NCBI GenBank assembly: GCA_048213135.1
Contig: PS015558.1
Span: forward strand, 9,486 to 41,095
Length of the DNA: 31,610 bases
From: Reclinomonas americana ATCC 50394
Taxonomy: Eukaryota > Jakobida > Jakobea > Jakobida
Reading direction: 5' to 3'
Every line of letters begins with the position of its first letter. Positions within the stretch are counted from its first letter, which is position 1. Made by a program: the position numbers and the translations under genes. Below are positions 1-12,000 of the stretch, piece after piece. The notes under the pieces were generated by a model. That model made no database searches. It worked only from the letters and a program-made list of their open reading frames with translations, and was not told where the DNA came from.

Positions 1-3000
1 TATAAAAAAATCCGTCAGCACGAGTCATCAAGGCTGGCAAGTGTTACGATCCGCACCGTGAATCGCACGACGCTGCTCCTCTTCCGTCTTCTCTGACGGA
101 GGCGGCTTGACGCGAGGCGTAAGCACAAAGAAGAGGCTGGTCAAGAACACCACCGGCACCACAAACAGGCCGCCTGTACGAAACAAATGCACGCGTGTGA
201 GCGGCATTCGAAAAATCGCAGCGCACTCTCCACTATGCAGTCGCACCAAGAAGCGCACGCCACAGTGCACGGAAGAGCATCAGTCCAAAGTCCGCAATGT
301 CGGTGCCGCTCAGCAAGAGGGTGTTCACCCAGCAGCACATGATGAGACCGAGCCACAGCACCTGTGCACGCAACCAGCGTGTGGATCAGCAAACACATGA
401 AGAAGACGTGGAGAGCGTGGACCACTCAACAGTCAATTTTTGCGGTCGTCTGAACGTCTCGCTGCGTCGGTCCTTCACCGCAGTGACCCACACGTGCTCC
501 GACGACAGCTCCTTCACTCGGTCCCACATCTTTCGCAGAGGTCCACGGGAACGGTTGAGTGCAATCACTTGCAGCACGGCCGCCTGGAAGCGCTGAAGTG
601 CTCGCTTATCCTGCCAGAATTTCGTCTCGCATTGAATACAAATGCAATACAATATGCGCAAAAGCAACCACCGCAACTCGGATCTTGTAGGTGCTAGAGC
701 TTGAACTCGAGCCGCCGGCACTATCCGCCTGCCCCGACTGGTCACTGCCGCCGAGGAAGAGGGAGCGCAGGCCGGAACGGTTGCTTCGTGCGTTCTTGGC
801 CGAGTTTGCCAATGCGGTCTTTCGCTTGCGTGCCTCACTGCGTCGCTTTCGGCGATTCAGGCGCGCATCCACCTCTTGCTCACACATCTGCATGAGAATG
901 GTCGCCACGTGTCAGTCACTATTGCGCCACACAAAATATAGGTGCATGCAAACTGGCTTACCGAGTCGGCACGCGTCAGTGACTCGGAAGCGGGTGGTGC
1001 TGGTGCGGGGTCGGTGTGCGATTCTCGAGGTGAGTCGGGCAGATTGTCGTAGAGGCTCTGCCGACCGGCTCGTCGCCGACCGACATGACGAGCGGTCTTC
1101 TTGGTCGCGTTGTCGGCGGCAGCATGTGCGGGCTCGACTTCTCCGTCCTCTCCCACGGCCGACCCGTGAGTACTCACAGTCACCCACTGGCCAGCGGCCT
1201 CGAGTTGCGATGCAGCTGCCCATTCGTCGGCTGACGTCACGTAACCGGGCACCCACTGCAAGCGCGCGCACGAGAGGAGTCAGACTAAAGGTAGTCATGC
1301 TGGGTGACAAGGCGCACGTGCGCGTGTGGGGGACACACCGAGTGCAAGGCCGCGCTGGGCGCATCTGGGCGGCGAAGCGGAATCGCAGCACCCTCCGCAG
1401 CCGCGCGTGCCAGGTCGTCCGCCAGGCTCATTTGGCGCAGTGACTGACGTCGGCCACGCTGTGTGCAACTAAACTTTAGAATTGACGAGCAAACGAAGTG
1501 CAACACACAAACACACATGTGCGCACCTTGCGAACAGCAGACACGTCGTCCTGATCGGTCACCAGGGTGGCCAGATTGCCACGCATACTGGAGGCAGATA
1601 CAAGTGACGAAGAACTGCCCTCACTACGAGCCAGCTGCAGCTCTGCCTCCGAGACGTGTCGAGATGGCAGTCGATGTTGCCTCTGCGTGCAGGCAGATGC
1701 GGTGAGTGAATGCGTGCGCAGACATTTGCGCAACACCAAGACCAACCACTCACCCTGGACGTGCTGCTGATTGACGATAGTGACGCATTGAGATCGACCA
1801 GATCGCCCTCCGCAGCGCTGACAAGAATACCCCGTCGGCGACTGTTCATCGAACTAACCGAGTCGCTTCGTCCGAGAGCGGCACTGTCCAGCATTGTGTT
1901 CGACTGCGGGTGCATCGCGTCAGCAGAGACGTGCATGACGATGACAGCCGAAAAGGCACTCACCGGCACTGGTACCTCAGCCGCGGCCACGTGCTGAATC
2001 TCGGCGACCGGCGGCTAAACGCAAGAAATCAAAGCGACAGTCAGTCATGATTCATCCACGAAAAAGGAGACGCCAGTGAAGACGCACTGCTTGCGGCTGC
2101 TCGTTGACCACTTCCGCCTTTTCGCGTGAGCGTGACGAGGACCGCTTGCCACTGCTCTGGCCCTTCTTCTTCTTTCTGCGACGACCCTTGGAGCGCCCTT
2201 TGCGGCTCTCGTCTTCCAACTCTTCCTCCTCCATGACTGGCAAGGCGTCGAGATCGATAGAGTCCACGTCGATTGTTGATGCCGAACGCGATGGCGCGGC
2301 CGCAGGGATGCGCGACACCAGCGGCTCAGTGATTGGCACGTCTGCATCGGCCTCTTCCTCTTCGTCGTCGGAGGCTTCTCCGGCAAAAGGAATGTCGCCA
2401 AACTTGTCCTTTTCAGCAGAACGCTTGTCGCCCACAATCTGCGCACGCACACATGTCAGTCTTTTGTGACGCGTGTGACACGGGAAAGAGTCACGCACGG
2501 CATCCCAAGCCACGGTAGAGGACCGCGAGGTCATCTTGACAATGTCGGCCAGGATGGCCTTTGTGCGCGGCAAATGCGCCGCAACATCGGCACTGGCCAA
2601 CTCGGCACGAATGCGGCTGAGGAGCTTGTCGATCTCGGAGCGTCGTTTCGAAGACGTCTCCTCCTGCGCACACGCCACACAATGACTTGCCATTGTCCCC
2701 TCACACAACGGCGCGCATCATCACGCTACCTTTTGATCCATGCGACGATCGGCGCGCCACAACAGCAGCACGCCAATGACGTACAGTCCGTGAATGGCGC
2801 ACAAAAAGTAAAACGTGGGACTCGTGAGGAGACCGTACTTGAGAATGAGTGAGGCGTCGGCGGGACTGGCAAAGTTGAAGTGTGGCAGCAAGATGCTGGT
2901 AATGTCGACCGAAAACTCGGTCATGTGAGTCGCTGCACATCGGACGGCCGTCACCTGAAACACGAGAGAGTGAATGAGTGAATGAAAGGAGGAGACGGAT

Positions 3001-6000
3001 ATAAAAAGAAAGGGCGACATCGCACCCGCGGAATGACCCCCGGCAGCAGCGGGGCCACAGTCAGCAGCGGATAGACGCCGTCGGTGGCAAAGGTGCTGTT
3101 TGCAGCGTTCCAGTACTGACACAACGGAAGCATGGTCGAGTTGATGCGCAGTACACTTGACGAGGTGGTGGTCATGTTGAACACCGCGACCGCGGTCACG
3201 TTGTCTGTCATGTTGATGAGAAACCAATTCTGAAGGTTGGTAGAACGTAATGTTACTCACCAACAAACGACGAGCAGTCTTGCAAGTGGCACAAGGCAAC
3301 GAGACCCAGCGCCCCCTGGAACTGTGTGAGTAGCACGTTCTCCTCCGGTACGCTCATCACAAACGGCTCCGGTAGTCCGGAGACGGTAACAGTGCCCGTG
3401 GGGCTCTGTGCGTTCGTGATCATCGCAGGGGGTTAATGCAACACGCTAGCAGAACGCTCGTGAGAGAATCACACACACATACAGACCACAATGGAGTACG
3501 AGTGACAAGAGGAGGTCGTGAGGTTGGCGGCGGCGGCTTGCGGTGAGACTGAACGCGACGTACACGTGGAGAAGTCGGCCTGCGTGTGCGCGGATGAGCA
3601 AATAAAGATCGTAAATACGTACTGCTTGCTCGTTCAGGCTAAACCTGCACAAAGGCGCGCATGTCTGTTGAGCCGCCAGTCACTTGGGACACCAACGAGT
3701 CCGGCAGCGTGACTGACGTCACATTGGCGGCCTGCACTGACGCCGAGCCACACACAGAGGTCGCTGTGTGCAAGTGTTTCTCCAAATGTCAGTACCAACG
3801 CATCGTGCAGGAACTTGAGTACGTTGCAACAACACAAAACTGCACGACATGGACAGCGAAGTGGCGCTGGCCGCAGTCTCGGTGGCGCGGCCGCCCAATT
3901 CGTACGCCGATATGCGCACCATCGGATTGTCAAGGCGCAGAGAGCCCGACCCCGACGTCTGTGAGAGATCAGTCATGCGAACTTGATTGATGTGGAGAGG
4001 AGACGACGACATGGGCGCACCTGCAGCGCTGACACCATCACATGCTCAGCCACGGTGGCCGCCACGGCCTGCAGAGACGAAACAGCCATTGGATCTGCCG
4101 CCTGACTCAGAAGCAGCTGGTTGACGGCCGAGCCAACAGTCTGCGACGTGAACGGTAATGTGAGACAACAATGACGAGAGAACAAGTGCACATCAAAGCG
4201 GCGACTTTGCGCACCGTCAGCTGACTTTGCGTGGTCTTGTCGGTAATTGCAGCACTCAGCAGTGCCTGTGCCACGTTGGCACGCAGCTGCCGGCCGACCC
4301 ACGATCGGACCGGCAGCAGCGTGGCTCCGACTCGGGAGAATTTGTCGGCGGCATCGTACACATTGGAGAGCACATATTGCACGGCATCTGTCGACGACGA
4401 CGATGCACGAGAGAGCGAATCACTCCACGATAACAAATTACCCTCGACCGATGGATCTGCAACAAACAAGTACCGGGGCAGGCGTGAGCACGGCATTCAG
4501 AAAGCACGCAAGCAAGGCGGACTGCTGCGTACCTGTGTCGACAGATGAAGTGCTGCCGTCCAACAATGCAGACGCGCACACTGAAAGCAGGCCGATTACG
4601 CGAGCGGCTGGTGCTTCGCCCTGCGTTACCGCCTGCAAGTCAGCATCTGCACGGGAGAAACGCGAAGGAAAGAATAAAGCAGTGACGTACTCCCGACACT
4701 GATTCAGCACGCCGAAGTCCATCAGATACCAGAGACGCCAGTTGTGACACAGAAAGATCTGCCAGAGGGCACACCGTGGCCTGACTGGAAACAGTGGAAC
4801 TGTGACATGGAACGCGAAAGAGACCGTGAGTGAGAAAAAGACAGACAGCATGCACATAGCACCACGTCGCTTACTCAACGTGGCGCCAAACTTGTCCTGA
4901 ATTCGGACGCCGACACTCAAGTCACACTTGCTTGTGCCACCCTGCCCGGCAGGCAAGAGAACGCCAGACACACTGCTCAGTGTACTATTGGTGACCGCCA
5001 GTGGAACCTCACGTTGGGTCGTGGGGTCCAGGTAGTAGAAACTGAGAATGGTCAAGCTGTCGTCGTCCCCGAAGCCAGTGGCAGAGAACGTGAATGAGGT
5101 TTGCCAGGCCGTGCCGCTGTCCGGGGATATGCGGAACTGGGCCAGCACTGGCACGTCTGTTGTGGTCGTGTTGCGTCGTGCCAGGGCTGGAAGTCAAAAG
5201 AGTGAGTCAATGTGGTTGACAATTTACGAGTCCTCTTTTCTTGCAAATGAACTGCTCACCAGAGCCTAATACCGGATGGCTGACATGCACCTCCAATGCA
5301 TACACCACATTTTCTTGCAACGAACTGGCTGGAATCGAGAGTGCATAATTGTTGCGCTGCACGTCATCTGCCAAGTCCAAAATCGATACCTCGCCCTCTC
5401 TGTTGCGCAGTCAACGACGCTGGGACACACTCAAGGCACGTGCAAAACAAGCACGCAACGCCAGGTACAAGGCCACCCACGAATAGGAGACAGCCTGAAG
5501 ATCCGTGGCTGATGCACCGCGCACCACGGAGGTGCCAGTGAGCGCATTCTGCGGGTCCACCTTGCTGCTCGCAAAGGGCTGTGGCGAGCAAAAAAAAAAA
5601 CACATAAGTCAGCCTTGGAGAGTGAGGGATGGAGGCAAGGCGAACGAAACTCTGACAGTGACGGTGAGACCGCGCGCCGTACTGCCATCAACAGTGGCCA
5701 TTGATCCCATCGACGCAATCGTACGGAAGCAGCTTGGCGGCCCCAGCGTTCCGGAGCCCCGGCTGTTCACCAACGCTGTTCGCACCCGGTACACGGTGTT
5801 GGCGCGCAGACCGCGCACTGTCGCCGACACCGGAGATGCAAGTTGCGCCGACGTAGAGAGCGCCGAAAGCGATGTAACCGCATCCCAACTGCTGCCATGG
5901 TCCACGGGGACGGCCGACTGACACAAGGCACCATCGCTAACCGCCAGTGGCTCCGCCAGGCGCACAGCTTGCACGCTAATGGCGGTGAGCGGCAGATCGG

Positions 6001-9000
6001 TGGGATCCGGCACCGCTTGCACGGACAGCATCAATCGCGACTCGGTGGCCTGCTGCAGAACAGGTGCCAGCGTGGTACCAATGGGGCCGACAACTGCACC
6101 CACAAACCCACGCAAGAGTGAACATGAGTCACCAAGGCAAGAGAGCGACAAAGAAAAACTATAGCTTGTTCAACAAACCGCCTGCCGCAGCTACAGTTGA
6201 GGAAGCCGACATGGGGCCCTGGCCGTTGCCGTTGACAGCACACACGGTGAAAACGTAGTGGCGCAACGGTAGCAGACTGGGCACGGTTACGGCGGTGTTT
6301 GGCGCAGAGACTGTCCAGCTTCCGCCGCCCACCACAGGCACGCCAGCGTCCGTCACTTCCACGACGCCAATGAGGAAGCTGGTGAGCGTGGAGTTTGGGG
6401 CCAGCGACGGCGGCCACGACACGGTTAGCTGCGCAGTCAGACCGTCCACCCTGTCGACAGAGGGAGCCGGCAGCAGACCGGGAAGGAGAACTGCGCGCAA
6501 CACGGCGGGGGGAATATGAGGAAACAACCGACATGCTTCAATAGCATGGCACCACTGCACGTACGGTACGTGGCGCACACAGGCGTCGTGGCGGTCCAAG
6601 GCCCGTCGCCAGCCGAATTTGTGGCGCGCACTCGCGCCGAGTACTCTGCGTACGGGTCGAGACCAGTGAATGCTGCTCCGGGCAGGGGAGACGCCACATC
6701 GACCGCGGCAACAAGGTCTCCAGTGGCCGAATACAGTTCCACAGAGTACGAAGTCATTGGGCAGCAGTGGTGCGCCGTCGCTGCGGCAAAGGTGATTGTC
6801 AGGGCAGTGCTCGTGCGGCTGCCAACCAGAGTCGGAACACCGGGGGCGGACGGGATGCCGCTGGCTGTGCACAGAAAGCACAATGGGGTTGATTGCGACA
6901 GCGATGATTGCTTGTGCGTGTGCACCACGGGCCACAGACAACGCAACCTGTGGGCAACGTGAAGGTGCGAGTCGCCGTGCCACTGCTGTTGTCGCTTCCC
7001 TGAATTTGAACATCCAACGCCACATCCACGAGACCATTGACACTGGACCGAAGTTCGTTCCCGTTGACAATGATGAGCGACGCCGCGCTCGCTCCCCCGG
7101 TGATGGTGAACGACGCGGTGTCACAGCAATTCGGATCCACAAGCGACAACGTGCCAACGAGGCCATTCAGCACCACCGGCGGCACAAACGTTGTCTCGGA
7201 CAACGTCACGTCTGTCGGCGGCAGTGGCACTGTGTGCGGACCACAGAGTGGGGTTGCATATTGAGAATCAAAGGAGAGTGCGTGTGAGAGAGAGAAGAGA
7301 GCGAGAAAAGAGACACACACCTTCGTTAATGACAAATGAGGCGTCGAATGTGAGCGACGCCGTGTCCGTGGCGCGCACTGTGACATGCAATCCAGTTCCT
7401 GTCTGGTGTGCGTTGCGAAGCACAAGTTGCGATCCAAACACATTGAAGAGTGCCGCGTCAGCACCACCGACTACCGTGAACGTGTGCGTGTCATTCGTAT
7501 TGGCGTCGGTGGCGGTGAGGACTCCAATCGCGACGTTGGTGGTGGCCGTGGGCGGTGCGTACGTGTTACTAGAGAGACTCACAGCCGTGGGTGCGGCCGG
7601 CGCTGTGTGCGTGGGGACAGAGACGAATGAGTCAAAAATCTGCGCGGGGTCGATTCGAAGAAGAAATACACACACCTTCGTTGATGAAGACCAGCTGATC
7701 CAGGAAAGAGCCTCCCGAGTCGGTACTGCGTATGAGCAGCGCCAGCTGACTGCCCACCAGCGACTGAGCAGTTGTCACCACCTGCAGGCCATTGATGGCA
7801 AAGCTGCCGAGCGCGGCGCCGCCGACAATGCTGTACACGAATGTATCACAGCAGTTGCTGTCGGTGGACTGCAGGGTGCCGACAACGGTGCCTTGTGGAG
7901 CCGGAGGCGTGTATTGCGACGGCGACAGAGTGATAAGTGTCGGCGGCACGCTCGCTGCGCACGAATGGAAGGCAACGGGGTGAGCACTCACGGACTCATC
8001 GAACACGTGGCAAGAGATACGTGCCTTCGTTGAGAATCAGCGTCTTGCGGAACACACCGCCACCGGAATCGACGACCTCCACCATCACTTGCAAGTTGTT
8101 GCCCGACGCGACATTGTGCGGGGCCACCACGAGCTGATTGCCGGTGATCTGGAACAATTGTTGCTGCGCGCCGCCCACGATGCTGTACGCAAACGTGTCG
8201 CAACAGTTGGCGTCGACAGCCGCCAAGGTCACCACCACTGCTCCCTGCTGGGCCTGGGGCGTGTACTGACTGGGGCTGAAACTGATGTCAGTCGGTGCGA
8301 CCGCCGCTGTTGGGAAAGCACAGTGAGCGGTCACAAGTCAAACGATGGTGGCAACCAAAGAATAGTGCGACCTTCGGCAAACGTCAGGGATTGATCGAAG
8401 GTGCCGCCAGCGCTGTCTTGCACGCGCACCACCACTTGAATGCCATTGTTGGTGATGGCTCCCTGTGCCGTCGCACGAACGACCAGCTGGTTTCCTTGGA
8501 CTGTGAAACGACTGCCGTAGGCGCCGCCGACAACCGAAAACGTGAATGTCTGGCAGCAGTTGGCGTCGACAGCAGTCAGCGTACACACGGCAGTGCCGAT
8601 GGCAGCCGGTGGCACATAGGTCAGTCTCGACGCAAGAACACCCGTTGGTGGAGAGTTGGCTGCAATACATGGAGCACGAGATCAGCAACATGTTGCGTTG
8701 CGCACGTGCAATGACTCTCAACAACACACCTTCGTCAATCGTGAACGACACCGACACAGTCAGTCCGGTCGAGTCTTGTGCAGTGATCCTTGCAGGCAGG
8801 CCGTTGCCTGTTTGGCCAGTATGCAGGAGGACTAGCGATCTTCCGACGACGGCAAATAGCGGCGTGGAGACGTCCACGGAAAAAGTGTGCGAATCGATCA
8901 CATTGCCGTCCACAGCGGCCAACAAGCCAATCACCGTGCTGGTGCTCGTCGTGGGAGGCACATAGGTGGTCGAGGTCAGTGTGATGTCCGTGGGCGCCAC

Positions 9001-12000
9001 CGGAACTGCAGGTGATTGGGAGAGTAAAGATGAGGCAAAGGACAACGCAGCATACACACACACGAGGGCACGCGCACGTGCGTGCATACGTGCCATCATT
9101 CACTTGCAGCAGCTTGTCAAAGGAGGCTCCGCGCGAGTCTGTGACGCGAATCATTACCATGAGCGCGGTACCGCGTTGTCCGGCGGCCGCCACTCGCAAA
9201 TCACTGTTGAGAATGACAAACAACGATGCGCTGGCGCCGCCCACAATGGTGTAGGTGAACGACTCGCCGCTGTTGACATCGGTCGCACTCAACGTGCCGA
9301 CGAGCACATTCGGCAGCGCCGTCGGCGGCGTGTACGTATTGTTCGACAATGTAATGTCGGTGGGCGCGACATTCACTACGCGCACGAGAGAGGTACGCTG
9401 ATGAGCGGCGACTGGAAAAACAGAAGGAAGGAAAACAAAACGCACCTTCGCTGATGAAGAACTGGCGAGTGAACGATGCGCCAGCCGAATCAGTGGTGCG
9501 GATCAGTACCCCCAGATTGTTTCCGGTGAGCGCTGCCACGCTGGAACGCAGCGTGTTGCCGACAATGGAGAAGAAATTGGGGTTGAGGCCGCTGACCACC
9601 GTATACGTAAATGTCTGGCAGCAGTTTGAGTCTTGCGTCGACAGGGTGCCGATTACAGTGTTGATGGGGCATGGTAGGGAGTAGAGCACTGACGACAGCG
9701 AGATGTCCGATGGAGCAACATTTGCTGAACGGTTCGGGGACCACACGTGAGACACACAAGTAGGGCAAAAGCACATGCATACACGTGTGACACACCTTCA
9801 TCGATCGTCAGCGTTTGTGTGAAGCTCAGTGATGTGCTGTCGGTGACGCGCACTGTCACTGATAGCCCGTTACCGCGTTGTCCTGCAGCCTTGATGACCA
9901 GCAGCGACGACGACACAATGTCAAACAGGGAAGGTGCGTTGACGATGGCGAACTGGAAAGTGTCGTTCACGTTGCCGTCGACGGCACTCAGAATTCCGAC
10001 GATAGAATTGTCACTTGCGGTGGGCGGTATATACGTGTAGGACGACAGAAGGATGCCCGTTGGTGTCGCAGGAGCTGGGCAACGTAAAACCAGCAAATCA
10101 GGTATTGACAAATAAAACCACCATTGACACACGAGCAGCCGTCACGCAACAGTCGGTAATGGTGAATGTCTGATCAACGCTCGCGCCCGCGGCATCGGTA
10201 CTGCGCACAGTAACCACGAAGCTGGCACCCGTCTGACCGTTGTTCACAAACGCCAGCACATTGGCCACAGTCGTGAAAAGTGATGCGTGAAGGCCGCCCA
10301 CCACCGAGTAGGTGAAGCTGTCGACGGCATTCACATCGGCTGTCGACAGCACGCCGACTGCAAACAGAGCGGACGACGTCGGAGGACGGTATGTGGTGGA
10401 CGAAATGGTGATGCCGGTGGGGGCCACGTTGTCTAAAATTGAGAAATAGTACGCAGTCAGAACGAGATGCACCGTGTGCGTGACAGGCTTGACCAAATGC
10501 GTGCGCAACTTTCGTTAATGACAAACGTCTGCGTAAATGTGCCCCCCTTGGCGTTGTCGGTGCGCACCTGCACCTCCAATCCAGTTCCGCGCTGACCAGC
10601 GGTCATCAAGCACAGGGAGGAGTCACTGATGGCAAAGAGGGCGGCATTCTGTCCACCAGTGATGCTGTATGTGTACACCGCGCCGACACCCGTGCTGACA
10701 GTCGTCAGAGTGCCCACGACAGTCATGGCGGCGGCCGTCGGCGGCGTGTATGTTTTTGCGGACAACAGAATGTCCGTTGGCATTGGATTCTCTGCGGATA
10801 GACAAGAACACCATCGTCATCAAAGAGTCTCGTGCACAGCGGGAGAATGACTGACACCACACCTTCATCAATCGTAAACGTCACTTGCACGGTGCCTCGG
10901 GCGCCGTCGTCACTCTGGATAATGACCTCGAGGGAACTTCCCGTCTGCTTGACGTCATTCAACAGGAGACTGGAGCCGGAGATGGAGAAGAGGTCTCCAG
11001 AACCGCCGCCGACAATGGAATAGATGAACTGCTGGCAGCAGTTGCGGTCGATCGTGGTCAACGTGCCCACCACAGTGTTGGTGGTTGCAGTTGGCGAAAC
11101 GTAAGTCTTGGACGACAGCAGAATGCCAGTAGGAATCACATTGGCTGCAACAAGTGAACAGTGAGTCACACAGAGAGGCAATGGAGAGCACAGCAACGGG
11201 GATAGATCGACGCACCTTCGTTGACAGTGAATGACTTGGAGGTGGACAGACCCGACGAATCTGTGGACTGTACAGTGACGCCCAGACCGTCACCAGTTTG
11301 GCCCACGTTGCGCAGCACCAGCATGTTGCCCACGACGGTGAACAGGCTGGCCGGTGCACCAGTGGTGCTCACAATCGAGTACGAGAAGGAGTCCTGCACA
11401 TTGCCGTCCACCGTACTGAGAGCGCCCACCACCGTGTTGGTGGTGAGGGTGGGCGGCGTGTACGTCGATGAGGAGAGCTGAATGTCAGTCGGCGCCACCG
11501 GTACTGCAGGTAAACGCAAGATTTCAAGTCAACACCAATAACACAGACACACAGTTGGCACCCTTGTCCACCCCACCATCGTTGATCACAAAGCGCTTGT
11601 CAAACGCCGCGCCTCCGTTATCCGTAGCCCGAATCACCACCTCCATATTGGTGCCCGTCTGACCAGCAGCGCGGATACGCAGCAGGTTGCCGACGGCCTC
11701 GAAAACGGAGGAAGAGCTCCCACCGGCAATGCTAAAGGTCACCGTGTCGCCCTGATTCGGGTCAGCGGCGCTCAACACACCGACCACGGTGCTGGTCGAT
11801 GATGTTGGCGGCTGGTACGTTGTGCTGGAGAGAGTGATATCAGTCGGTGCGAGGTTGACTGTGCGCACAAAACGAGTCAGCACCAGCACACAAAAGTCAA
11901 AGCGTACACAGTGAGTGATGCACCTCCGGTGAACTGGAGCGTTCGGCTGAGCGGCACATGAAAGCCATCGTCCACCGACACAGTCACTTGCAGTGCACCA

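Noticed and set aside
606-677. A hydrophobic stretch (VAVVAFAHIVLHLY) after KIR that looks like a transmembrane helix
   Set aside because: It is the translation of an intron. A gttgcg donor at 677 and an acceptor before 610 join the flanking exons in phase 0 and remove it.
691-1443. Long plus-strand open frames opposite the polycystin-like exons
   Set aside because: Arginine- and cysteine-rich shadows of the minus-strand coding sequence without start context, domain or splice logic.
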